Assembly (NCBI GenBank): GCA_024682075.1
Contig: JAIKZQ010000028.1
Location: forward strand, 62,001-126,000
Origin: Lachnospiraceae bacterium
Lineage (GTDB): Bacteria > Bacillota > Clostridia > Lachnospirales > Lachnospiraceae
Direction: 5' to 3'
Length of the DNA: 64,000 bases
A model generated the notes under the pieces. That model searched no databases. It was not told the origin of the DNA and saw nothing but the letters and a program-made list of their open reading frames with translations. Positions 35,016-44,362 of this stretch are shown here, piece by piece (the stretch's first letter is position 1; every line of letters starts with the position of its first letter). The position numbers and the translations under genes are program-made.

Positions 35016-36149
35016 TTATATACATTTCCTGATAAGATCACAAATATGTGCGGCTTCCTCTACCGTCAGATCCGAATAAATAGGAAGAGTAAGTACTTCC
35101 TTAGATGCTTTTTCAGCCACAGGAACATATCCTGAAAAGCCCTTATCCCTATAACATTCAAAAGAACTTGTAAGAGGATAAAAGTACTTTCTGGCATATA
35201 CTTTGTGAAGAGCCAGATAATTGTAGATCTTATCCCGGTCCTTACCCAGAACCTTTGGATCAAAGAACAACGGCATGTATGCATAATTCATTGTAACGTC
35301 CTGACGGTAAGGCTGTGGAAGTCTTATTCCCGGTATTTCGGATAATTCTCTCCTATAGGTTTCAAAAATCTCTTTTCTACTGGCAACATATTCCTCAAAA
35401 TGATTCAGACTGCAAATGCCCATGGCAGCCTCAAACTCATTCATCTTGGCATTTGCACCCACCGATGCCACTGTTTCTTCGCTCATGATACCAAAATTTA
35501 TCAGATGATAAATGCGCATAGCCAGATCCTTATCATGAACAACCGTGCATCCGCCTTCGATGGTCTGGAAAGCTTTAGTGGCATGAAATGAGATCATAGA
35601 AGCATCACCGAACTGCGAAATACTCTTTCTGCCCACCTTCACGCCAAAAGCATGAGCTGCATCATAAATAACTTTGAGGTTATGTTTTTTCGCTATCTCT
35701 GCTATCCTATCCACGTTACAAGGAAGCCCATATACATGCACAGGAACAATTGCCACTGTTTTATCGGTGATCAGTTCCTCAATCTTCTCCGCATCCATTG
35801 TGCAGTCTTCTTCCCGGATATCACAGAACACAGGAGTACAGCCGTTTCTTACGATCGCATGAGTTGTGGATGCAAAAGTAAAAGGAGTGGTGATCACCTC
35901 ACCTTTAAGTCCCATAGCCTGTATTGTCATCTCCAGGGCCATATGTCCGTTACATGTGGGAATACAAATATCCGCGTCAAGATAATCCGACAGTTTTTCT
36001 CTAAATTCCTCATGCATAGGCCCCATATTCGTGAGAATACCATTGTCGAATATTCTTCTGACATATTCCATATATTCTTCCGCAGGAGGAAGAGAAGGTT
36101 TGGTAACGAAGATACCGCGTCTTTTTTCAAAATGTTTTTTAAATATCAT
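35016..36149 (-). CDS. DegT/DnrJ/EryC1 family sugar aminotransferase
   Basis: The 377-aa PLP enzyme has the expected blocks: TCNGHMALEMTIQAMGL, ITTPFTFASTTHAIVRNG, the PLP aspartate region VIYDAAHAFGVK, and the Schiff-base lysine in SFHATKAFQTIEGG. It should transfer an amino group from glutamate to a keto-sugar nucleotide, making an amino sugar for the repeat unit. The GNAT and WbqC genes just upstream in the transcript (36174 and 36675) complete a likely N-acylated amino-sugar cassette. Confidence 0.94.
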   Translation of the reverse strand: MIFKKHFEKRRGIFVTKPSLPPAEEYMEYVRRIFDNGILTNMGPMHEEFREKLSDYLDADICIPTCNGHMALEMTIQAMGLKGEVITTPFTFASTTHAIVRNGCTPVFCDIREEDCTMDAEKIEELITDKTVAIVPVHVYGLPCNVDRIAEIAKKHNLKVIYDAAHAFGVKVGRKSISQFGDASMISFHATKAFQTIEGGCTVVHDKDLAMRIYHLINFGIMSEETVASVGANAKMNEFEAAMGICSLNHFEEYVASRKEIFETYRRELSEIPGIRLPQPYRQDVTMNYAYMPLFFDPKVLGKDRDKIYNYLALHKVYARKYFYPLTSSFECYRDKGFSGYVPVAEKASKEVLTLPIYSDLTVEEAAHICDLIRKCI

Positions 36150-36173
36150 GTCCGGTTCCTTTTTGGATCTATC

Positions 36174-36662
36174 CTAGGATCTTTTTTTAAAACATCCGAG
36201 AAGTTTATCAATGGTAATGATCATAAGAGAACTGTGTTCCCTCTTTTCGGTATATTCAAAACCCATACGTTCATAGAGTTTTCTGGCAATAATGTTTTTA
36301 TCATCAACTTCTATCCTGACCATTTCCATACCGGCCTCCCGCGCAATCTCGGCACTCTTCTCAGCCAGTCTGAACATCGTTCTTCCTTTTGCAAATCCAA
36401 GTTCATCAAGAAGTGCGAACATGGAAATAAATACAATCTTAGTCTCCAGATCGTTGCAATAAAAGCACAGCATCCCCATTGGTCTTTCGGAATGATATTC
36501 CACAACAACGTGACCGTTTGCCAGTAATTTTTCTGCGTACTCCCTGCGGTCGGCATCATCTTTGACCCGGTCCAGGAAATTCATATGTGCGAATGCCTTA
36601 AAAACCTGATCCAGTTCATCAAGGTCTGTTACTTCACGTACCGATACATCTTCGTCTCTCAT
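36174..36662 (-). CDS. GNAT family N-acetyltransferase of the polysaccharide locus
   Basis: The 162-aa protein has the GNAT core: strand TKIVFISMFALLDELGFAKG, the acetyl-CoA loop GFAKGRTMFRLAEKSAEIA, and VDDKNIIARKLYERMGFEYT. Between WbqC and the DegT aminotransferase it probably acylates the amino sugar made by the latter. This is context-based. Confidence 0.88.
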   Translation of the reverse strand: MRDEDVSVREVTDLDELDQVFKAFAHMNFLDRVKDDADRREYAEKLLANGHVVVEYHSERPMGMLCFYCNDLETKIVFISMFALLDELGFAKGRTMFRLAEKSAEIAREAGMEMVRIEVDDKNIIARKLYERMGFEYTEKREHSSLMIITIDKLLGCFKKRS

Positions 36663-36674
36663 TTTCCAAACCTT

Positions 36675-37385
36675 TCAAATAAGATCAAAATCATCCAGCA
36701 TGGGAGCAATCTCCTCAGGTGAATTAAACATCATCACATCCAGTATGGAAAGCCCGGGGACAAATTCTGTTGTCTTCTGATCATAGGGATGTAGTCTGTT
36801 TTGAAGAAACTCTATTTCAAGACCAGCCTCATGGTACCTTTCCGGCCGGTAAAAACTTTTTCCGCCGGGGGCATTACGATAGACATCCGCATCAAAGTGT
36901 TTTGAGATGCAAATTCCCCAGTCATCGGGCTCCATCTCATCCTTTAACACCGGATTAAGTTTGGAAAGACAATGGCATTCCGTATCGATACCGAGTCGAT
37001 TCATCGCAAGAAGCACAGACTGAATTCCAAGATCTGCAATATTGTCATAATGTTTCGAGAAAAGTTCGTCGATCATATCCATGACATCATTGTAATGAGG
37101 TGCTATCTTCCGGTAATTATTCAGCATGTTAAGAATTTCCTGCTGCCAGTTCCGGCTGTAATCGATCTGCACCTGATTGGCAGGTGTTTTTTGAGGATGA
37201 TGAACGACCGGAACGCTTATATATTGGGGTACGCCTAAATTGGTGAGAACCCTGTTCCTATTCACCCAGCTTCTTCTCATGTACTGAAGATTATCTGCAA
37301 ATACAAATATATCCACATTTTTGATAAGTGAAAAATAACCTATATATGGAAAAAAATATGTCTGATGCAATGCCAGATATTTCAT
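36675..37385 (-). CDS. wbqC: WbqC family protein
   Basis: The 236-aa protein matches the WbqC family: MKYLALHQTYFFPYIGYFSL, DIFVFADNLQYMRRSWVNRNRVL, and the later SKHYDNIADLGIQSVLL. WbqC-like proteins occur in O-antigen and capsule clusters with aminotransferases and acyltransferases; their chemistry is not settled, and an amino-sugar N-acylation role has been suggested. The start at 37385 is preferred because GGGGATGG is spaced correctly; an ATG at 37394 is closer to it. The GNAT gene follows by 12 nt. Confidence 0.88.
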   Translation of the reverse strand: MKYLALHQTYFFPYIGYFSLIKNVDIFVFADNLQYMRRSWVNRNRVLTNLGVPQYISVPVVHHPQKTPANQVQIDYSRNWQQEILNMLNNYRKIAPHYNDVMDMIDELFSKHYDNIADLGIQSVLLAMNRLGIDTECHCLSKLNPVLKDEMEPDDWGICISKHFDADVYRNAPGGKSFYRPERYHEAGLEIEFLQNRLHPYDQKTTEFVPGLSILDVMMFNSPEEIAPMLDDFDLI

Positions 37386-37407
37386 GATTTCCATCCCCGC
37401 TCTTATA

Positions 37408-38370
37408 TCAGTGCTTAGTTAATCTGCGTATCCTCTTTTTTATTTTTTTAATGAGGACCGGTCCAAGAGATCTTTTATTTCTGTATGATAAGATGATCAA
37501 AAATTTTACAAACAGCCTGACTATTCCCGGAAACTGTTCTTTACTCGAACTTATCTTTCGATACTCAAAGCGTCTTCTCTCATCAAAATCAACGGCCAGA
37601 TCAAGGTGTCGGCCAATGCGCTCAAATTCCCTTAATCCCATCAAAAACAGGAAAAGGTTTCTGAAGCTGTAGGCATTATTCTTGGAAGACCATGAACCGC
37701 TGTCGGAATCCAAAACAAAACGATATGCTGCCAAAGATGAACTGTCCGTATGGATCTTTCCGAAATGAAGTGCGCCAAGAACCAAAAATCTGTCTATTAT
37801 CGGAACTCTGGGTCTGACTTTTTTGTCTGTCTTAAGCAGATCCATAAGGCTTTCCAGGGTACTGTGCCTGTACATCGCCGTGGCAGTCTGTCCGGGAAGA
37901 TAATAATCATTAAAATCACTTACGGTATATTCTCCGCCCGGAAAGGCATACATATACTCTTCAACAGCGGCATTTCTGTTTCCGGCCCTGTCTATAACAA
38001 TGCATCTGCCAAAGTGGGCGATATGATCAGGATGCTCCTCAAGAAAATCCACCTGCATCTGTAGTTTATCTTCAGCGATCCAATAATCATCTCCCTCGAG
38101 CATGGCAACATAATCACCCTTTGCTCTTTTGTAGAGATCGAGAATATTACGGAATGAGCCAAGATTCTTTTTCCTCAGAACAGGCTTTATGATATCGGGA
38201 TATTTTTCGGCATACTCGGAAACCACTTTAGCAGTCTTATCTTTCGATGCATCATCTCCGACAATTGCTTCAAAAGTGAAATCACACTTTTGTTTTACGA
38301 TGCTTTCCAGCGTCTGTGCTATGTAGTTTTCATGATTATATGTCGCTACGATCACGCTGACTTTAGGCAT
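37408..38370 (-). CDS. GT2 family glycosyltransferase
   Basis: The 320-aa protein starts MPKVSVIVATYNHENYIAQTL and has FEAIVGDDASKDKTAKVV and the DxD-type YVAMLEGDDYWIAEDKLQMQV. This 'EGDDYW' subclass is common in capsule loci. The ATG at 38370 overlaps the last codons of the GT14-GT2 gene (ATGCCTAA), so the two are coupled; the longer frame to 38406 has no site. The C-terminus has a hydrophobic helix (VRLFVKFLIIL) then many basic residues, perhaps a membrane contact. Confidence 0.9.
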   Translation of the reverse strand: MPKVSVIVATYNHENYIAQTLESIVKQKCDFTFEAIVGDDASKDKTAKVVSEYAEKYPDIIKPVLRKKNLGSFRNILDLYKRAKGDYVAMLEGDDYWIAEDKLQMQVDFLEEHPDHIAHFGRCIVIDRAGNRNAAVEEYMYAFPGGEYTVSDFNDYYLPGQTATAMYRHSTLESLMDLLKTDKKVRPRVPIIDRFLVLGALHFGKIHTDSSSLAAYRFVLDSDSGSWSSKNNAYSFRNLFLFLMGLREFERIGRHLDLAVDFDERRRFEYRKISSSKEQFPGIVRLFVKFLIILSYRNKRSLGPVLIKKIKKRIRRLTKH

Positions 38371-40297
38371 TTTTTGCTTCAATCTCCCTTCGCCTGGTCT
38401 CGACATAACGCTTTCTCATCCTATCCGGAAACAGAAGTATTCCCATAAAATTCCTGCGGGTTTCCCGGTACATTTTACCCGAATGTGTAAGCAAGACCGA
38501 AGCTGCCCTTCTTCTGAACCATCCGGAAAGGCTGTATCTGCGGAAGGACTCATCCGAATAGTCGACCATAAGTTCATAGAGTCCTCTGAAATATCCGTAA
38601 CTCATAAGTTTCTCAAGATCATGATCGTACATATTCTTCATGTAATTCAATCTGTCGAATAATCCATCTCCATAATCAAGATGCCTTATATCCTGTTTCT
38701 TCTCCGGTGAGGTGATACTTCCGGACCTTATGCGGTATTTATAAAGTGCATCGGGAATAACGGCAATACAATCGCAGGAGCCTATGATCCTGTGGGTTGA
38801 AAATACATCCTCATGAATCCGTCCGCAGGGGAAACGATAATTCCTAAATACTTCCGCTTTGTATAATTTATTAACAGCAACGGTATAAAGCACATTTTCC
38901 GGATGATAAATATCGCACAGAACGCGCAGCACTCCGTGGGCAGAAATCACTTTCTCTTCCCCAAATGTTACTGTTCCGGATTCATTATCGAATTTTTCAT
39001 ATCCGCAGACAGCTATATCGGCATGGTATTTTATCGCCGCATCATACAATTCCCTCAAATAATCCCCGGATACAAGATCATCCGAATCAACAAAGGCAAT
39101 ATATGTACCTCTCGCAGTATCAAGTCCTGCATTTCTTGCAGAAGACAATCCCCCGTTTTCTTTGTGGATAGCTCGCACATTGGGATATTTCCCGGCAAGA
39201 TCATCTACGATCCCTGCGGTTCCGTCAGTTGATCCGTCATCCACAAGCAGGATCTCATAAGAATTCAGATCCTGTAAGACCAATGATTCCACGCATTCGG
39301 AAAGATAATCTTTCACGTTATAGCATGGAACTATCACGCTGATAAGAGGAACAGCGGTTTCAACCGCATCCGCATTCTTTCCGTCATCGTGGCTCTTGTC
39401 CTGTTCCCCGGAATGAATTTTCTCCAGTATCTTCTCAACAAGAAGGGGTTCATTGTTGTATGAAACCTTTCTCGCAAAAAATGCATCACACGAAACCAGC
39501 TCATCATGATCGGCATATGTATATGAATATGGGCCGCCTCTTATCCAGTCTATCTGTCTGAAAGCATAATTCTTTATACGATCTTTAAACTCTGAATTCA
39601 TACAGATCGTAGGAACAAAAAATTCATCGGGGCCGTTTGACAGGCGGAACATTTTTTTGATCAAAGGTTCTTTGGCTATCAGGTATTCTGCGAAATCATG
39701 TGTAATACTGAACCACTGGATTCCTTTATAGATCCGTATACCGGTGAACCTTTTGGTTCTGTCTGTCCCACGTTTTCTCTGGTATTCCGTATATTTCCAC
39801 TGATAATAACCAAGTTTCCTGACTAATTTGTTGCGGATCCCGTTTCCCTTTGAATCACCGCGTCCCACATACTTCAAAAGAGGATATGAATATTTTACTT
39901 TGTCCTCAAATTCGTCTCCGTACTCACCGTTGGAATGGTATTCGACAAATTCACTGTTTTCATCCTCAAAAGTCTCATGCAGCTTCTCCATGCTCTGCAG
40001 CGGAAGGTCGACTCCGGAGATCAGGTGGTAATAGTCATAGCCGCCCTGTACGGCTGCCTTGAGCATCTTCAGCTCGCAATCCACTATGCTGTAGGTCCCC
40101 CAGTAGATCTTCATGCGTGGAACGAATGTCAGCTTAGAGCGCCTTGCCCAGGATGAAATCTCCGCCGTGTTAACATAGCGGGTCTTTTTATCTATATGCA
40201 GATATATGTCATTGCGCTCATCATCCAGATACTGAATCAGTTTCTTCAGCATGGTGAACTCATTATGAGCCATGATCATGAAAGCATGTCTTTTCAT
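38363..40297 (-). CDS. Fused GT14 (core-2/I branching type) and GT2 glycosyltransferase
   Basis: The 644-aa protein has two catalytic parts. Residues 1-~290 match GT14 beta-1,6-N-acetylglucosaminyl- or xylosyltransferase-like enzymes (FMIMAHNEFTMLKKLIQYLD, IYLHIDKKTRY, YWGTYSIVDCELKMLKAA, YYHLISGVDLPLQ, and SNGPDEFFVPTI). From ~317 a GT2 domain follows (PLISVIVPCYNVKDYLSEC, LVDDGSTDGTA, YIAFVDSDDLVSGDYLREL). The linker is acidic. The protein can transfer two sugars in sequence, possibly a branch. No stop codon or frame change breaks the fusion. The GT2 part overlaps the next gene's start. Confidence 0.9.
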   Translation of the reverse strand: MKRHAFMIMAHNEFTMLKKLIQYLDDERNDIYLHIDKKTRYVNTAEISSWARRSKLTFVPRMKIYWGTYSIVDCELKMLKAAVQGGYDYYHLISGVDLPLQSMEKLHETFEDENSEFVEYHSNGEYGDEFEDKVKYSYPLLKYVGRGDSKGNGIRNKLVRKLGYYQWKYTEYQRKRGTDRTKRFTGIRIYKGIQWFSITHDFAEYLIAKEPLIKKMFRLSNGPDEFFVPTICMNSEFKDRIKNYAFRQIDWIRGGPYSYTYADHDELVSCDAFFARKVSYNNEPLLVEKILEKIHSGEQDKSHDDGKNADAVETAVPLISVIVPCYNVKDYLSECVESLVLQDLNSYEILLVDDGSTDGTAGIVDDLAGKYPNVRAIHKENGGLSSARNAGLDTARGTYIAFVDSDDLVSGDYLRELYDAAIKYHADIAVCGYEKFDNESGTVTFGEEKVISAHGVLRVLCDIYHPENVLYTVAVNKLYKAEVFRNYRFPCGRIHEDVFSTHRIIGSCDCIAVIPDALYKYRIRSGSITSPEKKQDIRHLDYGDGLFDRLNYMKNMYDHDLEKLMSYGYFRGLYELMVDYSDESFRRYSLSGWFRRRAASVLLTHSGKMYRETRRNFMGILLFPDRMRKRYVETRRREIEAKNA

Positions 40298-40314
40298 TAC
40301 ATCCTCTTAAATGC

Positions 40315-41454
40315 TCAGTAGGGAAGCTTCCAGTCTTCGGGCAGTGCCTTTTTCTGCCTCTTTCTGTTCAGGCGGTAGAGCTGCAGGAGGAGCTTATCTT
40401 TCACGCTCCCGGCTCCGATGCTGCACTTTACATACAGATGAAGTTTGGAACGTTTTACCGGTTCATCGCCTTCGTAAAGTCTTTCGAAATTCTCACGGGA
40501 GCAGTCAAGCTTTCGGTAGCATTCCTTAGCAAAGCTTATATTGCCGGCCCCTATGAAAGCCTCAGCCGCCTCACGCCCGTTCTTCATTGAATAGGCATGA
40601 TCCATCATCCTTGCAAAGAGATCCGGAAAACTTGCTGCAGCTTCCTTCTTATCTTCAGCTGCGCAGTAATCCCAAATGTTCTTAACGATAGTAAGGTCAT
40701 CATCTATGCGTCTCGAAAAATCTCCTGTGCCTGCCATGGCGGAATCATCTCTTATCAGATACCTGACAAGTCTGTCGGATATTCCGAAGACCTTCTTACA
40801 ATTCAGGAGATACTTCATGTTAAATGAAAGATCCTCTCCCACGCTGCATCCCGGATCAAATGTCACATCAGCATCCCTGATGATCTGCAGGCGGTAGATC
40901 TTGTTCCAGACCTCAAATCCCATATGATACGGGATAAGCTCTTTTATGATGAAGGATAGTCTTTCTCCATCAGATGACAGCCCGGTATCGAAATCCGCAA
41001 AGTCATAGTCATCAAGCCTGCTTCCGTCCGGTTTCCATCTCGTATACTGACACTCAGCCAGATCGGCACACGACTCTTCCATGGCATCTACGAGCTTTTC
41101 AATCATTGTTTCTTCCGCGGCATCATCCGCATCAAGGAAACATACATACTCTCCCGTAGCAAGTCCCAGTGCATTATTTCTTGCAGCCGAGACTCCGCCG
41201 TTTTCCTGATGAACAGCCTTTATGCGCTCATCGCTTTCAGCCGCCTTTTGAATGAGACTGAAAGTACTGTCGACAGATCCGTCATCAACGACAATGATCT
41301 CAAGATTCCCGTATGTCTGTCGCATCAGGGACTGCAGTGCTGCTTCTATATAGTTTTCAACGTTGTATGCCGGCATGATGACCGACACTTTAACCTTTTC
41401 TTCCAAAACGGTATCTTCCGTAATATCTGTTTTCTGACAGCACACGTCAGACAT
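40315..41454 (-). CDS. GT2 family glycosyltransferase
   Basis: The 379-aa protein carries VKVSVIMPAYNVENYIEAALQSL, IIVVDDGSVDSTF, NGGVSAARNNAL and the DxD motif YVCFLDADDAAEETMIEKL. It has a long C-terminal helical part with an AEAFIGAGNISFAKECYRKL stretch and a basic tail. It lies 17 nt upstream (in transcript order, before) of the GT14-GT2 gene. The donor and acceptor are unknown. Confidence 0.91.
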   Translation of the reverse strand: MSDVCCQKTDITEDTVLEEKVKVSVIMPAYNVENYIEAALQSLMRQTYGNLEIIVVDDGSVDSTFSLIQKAAESDERIKAVHQENGGVSAARNNALGLATGEYVCFLDADDAAEETMIEKLVDAMEESCADLAECQYTRWKPDGSRLDDYDFADFDTGLSSDGERLSFIIKELIPYHMGFEVWNKIYRLQIIRDADVTFDPGCSVGEDLSFNMKYLLNCKKVFGISDRLVRYLIRDDSAMAGTGDFSRRIDDDLTIVKNIWDYCAAEDKKEAAASFPDLFARMMDHAYSMKNGREAAEAFIGAGNISFAKECYRKLDCSRENFERLYEGDEPVKRSKLHLYVKCSIGAGSVKDKLLLQLYRLNRKRQKKALPEDWKLPY

Positions 41455-41505
41455 TCACAATTTATTTTATCCTTTCAGGTACCATCCTGTTATGTGCCAC
41501 TGTTC

Positions 41506-42471
41506 TCAGCGTCTCAGGAGCAATTCAGGCCTGATCACGCCGGCAAGGAATTTCAGTTTTCTTTTAGGTGAAAGAACTCCGCATACCGCCTTGTAAAACG
41601 CTGCATATTTCTTCTTAACAAGCCTTACGGCATTATCGGTATCTGCATCGCTTCCCTTAGCATCCACATAGAAAGCAAGGAGCTTATCGAACCCGTTACG
41701 TGAAGTCTTTTCGGCAAATTCACGGTCTCCCGAAGCAGCCGCCCCCTGCACTCTCTCTGAATATGCATCAAAAACATCAAGGTGCCTTACATCAAAACGG
41801 TTCTTCGCACCCGTGATGCCTTCTTCATTCTCCCTGTAACGGTACAGTCTCTCCGGAAGAAACACGCAGGAATTCATGCGTGAAAGGATCGCGTTTACAA
41901 AGAACTCATCTTCATGCCACTTTCCTACGGGAAAAAGCAGTCCGTCAATGAAGTGGCGCTTAAACAGTTTATTCCAGGCAACAACGGCAACTACATACTC
42001 CCTTGACTGATGATCGGAAAGAAAGCCCTGATATGCTTTCCTGTCCATCACCCGGGCATCATTTCCTCTTGCCTTCACCACATCCGTCAGTTCGGGACGT
42101 CTCGTATCCTGTATGTCACAAAAAGCAAATGAAACTTCAGGATCCCGGCAAATGGCTGTGATCAGCTTTTCAACAGTGTCAGGTTCGATGGAATCATCCG
42201 AATCAACAAAGAGCACATACTCTCCCGTTGCTATTTCGAGTCCTGCATTTCTTGCAGAGGAGAGCCCGCCGTTTTGCTTATGGATCACCCTGACTCTTTT
42301 ATCGGATGCCGCATACTCATCACAGATCTTACCGGATGTATCCTTTGATCCGTCATCCGTCAGTATCACTTCAAGATCTTCATAAGTCTGTGACAGGATG
42401 GAATCCACGCACTCTCCGACATATTTTTCCGAGTTGTAAACCGGAACTATCACCGATACGGTTTCGCTCAT
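41506..42471 (-). CDS. GT2 family glycosyltransferase
   Basis: The 321-aa protein opens VSVIVPVYNSEKYVGECVDSI and has ILTDDGSKDTSG, NGGLSSARNAGLE, YVLFVDSDDSIEPDTVEKL and the acceptor-side GKWHEDEFFVNAILSRM. It matches EpsJ-like enzymes in Firmicutes capsule loci. Its start overlaps the GT32 stop by ATGA, giving translational coupling. Confidence 0.92.
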   Translation of the reverse strand: MSETVSVIVPVYNSEKYVGECVDSILSQTYEDLEVILTDDGSKDTSGKICDEYAASDKRVRVIHKQNGGLSSARNAGLEIATGEYVLFVDSDDSIEPDTVEKLITAICRDPEVSFAFCDIQDTRRPELTDVVKARGNDARVMDRKAYQGFLSDHQSREYVVAVVAWNKLFKRHFIDGLLFPVGKWHEDEFFVNAILSRMNSCVFLPERLYRYRENEEGITGAKNRFDVRHLDVFDAYSERVQGAAASGDREFAEKTSRNGFDKLLAFYVDAKGSDADTDNAVRLVKKKYAAFYKAVCGVLSPKRKLKFLAGVIRPELLLRR

Positions 42472-43250
42472 TTCTTATCACCGATCCCCAGGAACTTCTT
42501 GACCTTTTTTCTGAACTTTATATACCTGTGATATTTATCAAAACCTTTTTCCTTGCCGTATATGCCACAGAAAAAATGGATCCTTTTGAAGACTTTCTTC
42601 TCTGCGTCGGAATGCCAGGAAGCCGCAAAGTGATGTATGCTGTAGGTATTTTCGGTAATCTTTACCTTCCTTGTAAGAAAATCCATAGGGCAGAAATAAT
42701 CGGCAGGGAACACTTCGATATCCGCAACATTCTGCCTGCTGCCGTCCAGCTTAAGTCCGTGCCTTAAAAGGATCTCGGTCCTGGCTTCGGGACTAAGCAG
42801 CAGATTGAAGGAGCCGTCATCGCCGGCAAAAGCCCTGTCATCGTACAACTCCAGCATTTCTTTTATTATGGGATGATGAGGCATGACGCCAAAGGCCTGT
42901 CCGTCATTGACCTTTTCTTCGCTCTCAAATCCGATGAATCCCTCGTATCCGAGAAGATCGTCGAACTTCTTCAGCACCTCGACATCGGTGTCAAGCTGAA
43001 TGCCTCCGTATTCATACAGAACCTTCAGACGTGCATAGTCACTGACAAACGCCCATTGCCTGTTCTCATATGCTTCCCTGCAGAAACGATTGTCGTTCAC
43101 ATCAAAGTTGGATTCATTCCAAAGCTTTATCTCATAATCCGGACAAATTTTCTTCCATCCTTTTATGTACTTCTTGATGGTCTTGTCCTGCTCCCCGTTT
43201 CCAAACCAGAAATAATGTATGATCTTGGGAATCTTCTGACTGTTTTCCAT
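42468..43250 (-). CDS. GT32-like glycosyltransferase (DXD sugar-binding, OCH1 type)
   Basis: The 260-aa protein matches GT32/Gly_transf_sug: IPKIIHYFWFGNGEQDKTIKK, CPDYEIKLWNESNFD, the helix FVSDYARLKVLYEYGGIQLDTDVEVLK (read in parts; the DTD is the metal site), and GVMPHHPIIKEML. It probably adds galactose or mannose. It is the first minus-strand gene after the divergent region shared with the plus-strand GT2 at 43340. Confidence 0.92.
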   Translation of the reverse strand: MENSQKIPKIIHYFWFGNGEQDKTIKKYIKGWKKICPDYEIKLWNESNFDVNDNRFCREAYENRQWAFVSDYARLKVLYEYGGIQLDTDVEVLKKFDDLLGYEGFIGFESEEKVNDGQAFGVMPHHPIIKEMLELYDDRAFAGDDGSFNLLLSPEARTEILLRHGLKLDGSRQNVADIEVFPADYFCPMDFLTRKVKITENTYSIHHFAASWHSDAEKKVFKRIHFFCGIYGKEKGFDKYHRYIKFRKKVKKFLGIGDKK

Positions 43251-43285
43251 TACTTTTTCTGAATATTAGACACTCAACAGCATAC

Positions 43286-43314
43286 TTGCTTAAAGATTTT
43301 TACTACGATATTAT
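43286..43314 (+). promoter_or_regulatory. Promoter of the plus-strand GT2 gene
   Basis: TTGCTT (43286-43291) and TATTAT (43309-43314) are 17 nt apart. The expected start of transcription is ~20 nt before the ATG at 43340, which excludes earlier in-frame starts. Confidence 0.65.
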
Positions 43315-43339
43315 TAACCTGATCATCAGGAGGTTTTTC

Positions 43340-44338
43340 ATGGATAATAATCTGATCTCGGTCATAGTCCCCTGTTACAATGCAAAGAACACGATCACAA
43401 AATGCATCGATTCCCTTTTGGCATCAGAGGGGGTCTCTTTGGAGATCATAATAGCCGATGACGGCTCAACCGACGGAAGCTCCGGGATCTGTGAAGCCCT
43501 TTCAGCAGCTCATCAAAACGTCACGCATCTGCTTCTGCCTCATAGAGGCGTATCAGCTGCGCGTAATGCAGCTCTTCGGATTGCTTCGGGTGATTACATC
43601 GGATTTGCGGATTCCGACGATTATGCGGAACCCGATATGTTCGCTGAACTCCTGAAGCCTCTTACTGAGGGAAAGGCGGTGTTATCAGTCTGCGGTTTTA
43701 TCCGCGAGGCAGATACTTACCGTGACATTCTGTGCTTTCCCGAAGATACTGTCGTTTCTTTTTCGGAGTTTCGGAACAACCTGTTTGAGGATGAGCGGAC
43801 CGAAGGCTTTCTGTTCAACAAGCTCTTCCCCGCTTCTCTCATAAAGAATATGTTTTTTGATGAATCTCTCACCTACTGTGAGGATCTGTATTTTGTCTTC
43901 TCAATAAAGGCTCAGGATGATGCCAAAGTAGCTTACTCTCACAAAGCCCTTTATCATTATGTTCAAAGCAGCGGCTCCCTTACGGGAGGAAAAAGCTTTT
44001 TCAAAGACGGAACGTTCAAATACGCTCCCGCTTTCAAGCTGTTCGAACAAATGGCGGATGAAAGGAATCTAAAAACGACCATCCGCAATAAATATCTGAA
44101 AATTCTTACGTACTCAATGAATGTTGTAATGACAACAAATAACGTACACGACTGTCATACACCGGAAGATCTGAAAGAGCTCAGGCTCCTCCGCAGGGAG
44201 CTGCGGAGGTCCATGATGCATCTTTCATTTACTTCTCTTCCGACCAGGCGACAGCTGTCTTTGTTTAAATCAGCTTTTTATCCTCTCAGTGCTCTTCTCA
44301 GATCATTTGATGAGCGTCACAGAAAACATTCCGCTTAA
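43340..44338 (+). CDS. GT2 family glycosyltransferase, opposite strand to the rest of the locus
   Basis: The 332-aa protein starts MDNNLISVIVPCYNAKNTI and has IIADDGSTDGSSG, GVSAARNAALRIASG and the DxD motif YIGFADSDDYAEPDMFAELL. AGGAGGTTTTTC just ahead fixes the ATG at 43340. It has its own promoter, faces the 415-aa surface protein gene with only 24 nt between the stops, and is the only plus-strand gene within the 35-kb locus. This suggests later insertion or separate, phase-like control. Confidence 0.92.
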   Translation: MDNNLISVIVPCYNAKNTITKCIDSLLASEGVSLEIIIADDGSTDGSSGICEALSAAHQNVTHLLLPHRGVSAARNAALRIASGDYIGFADSDDYAEPDMFAELLKPLTEGKAVLSVCGFIREADTYRDILCFPEDTVVSFSEFRNNLFEDERTEGFLFNKLFPASLIKNMFFDESLTYCEDLYFVFSIKAQDDAKVAYSHKALYHYVQSSGSLTGGKSFFKDGTFKYAPAFKLFEQMADERNLKTTIRNKYLKILTYSMNVVMTTNNVHDCHTPEDLKELRLLRRELRRSMMHLSFTSLPTRRQLSLFKSAFYPLSALLRSFDERHRKHSA

Positions 44339-44362
44339 AAACAGCTGCCGTCATTTCTTTTC

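Noticed and set aside
35652..36527. Long plus-strand open frame opposite the aminotransferase and GNAT genes
   Set aside because: It is antisense to two well-conserved genes, has histidine/phenylalanine-rich low-quality sequence and no ribosome binding site.
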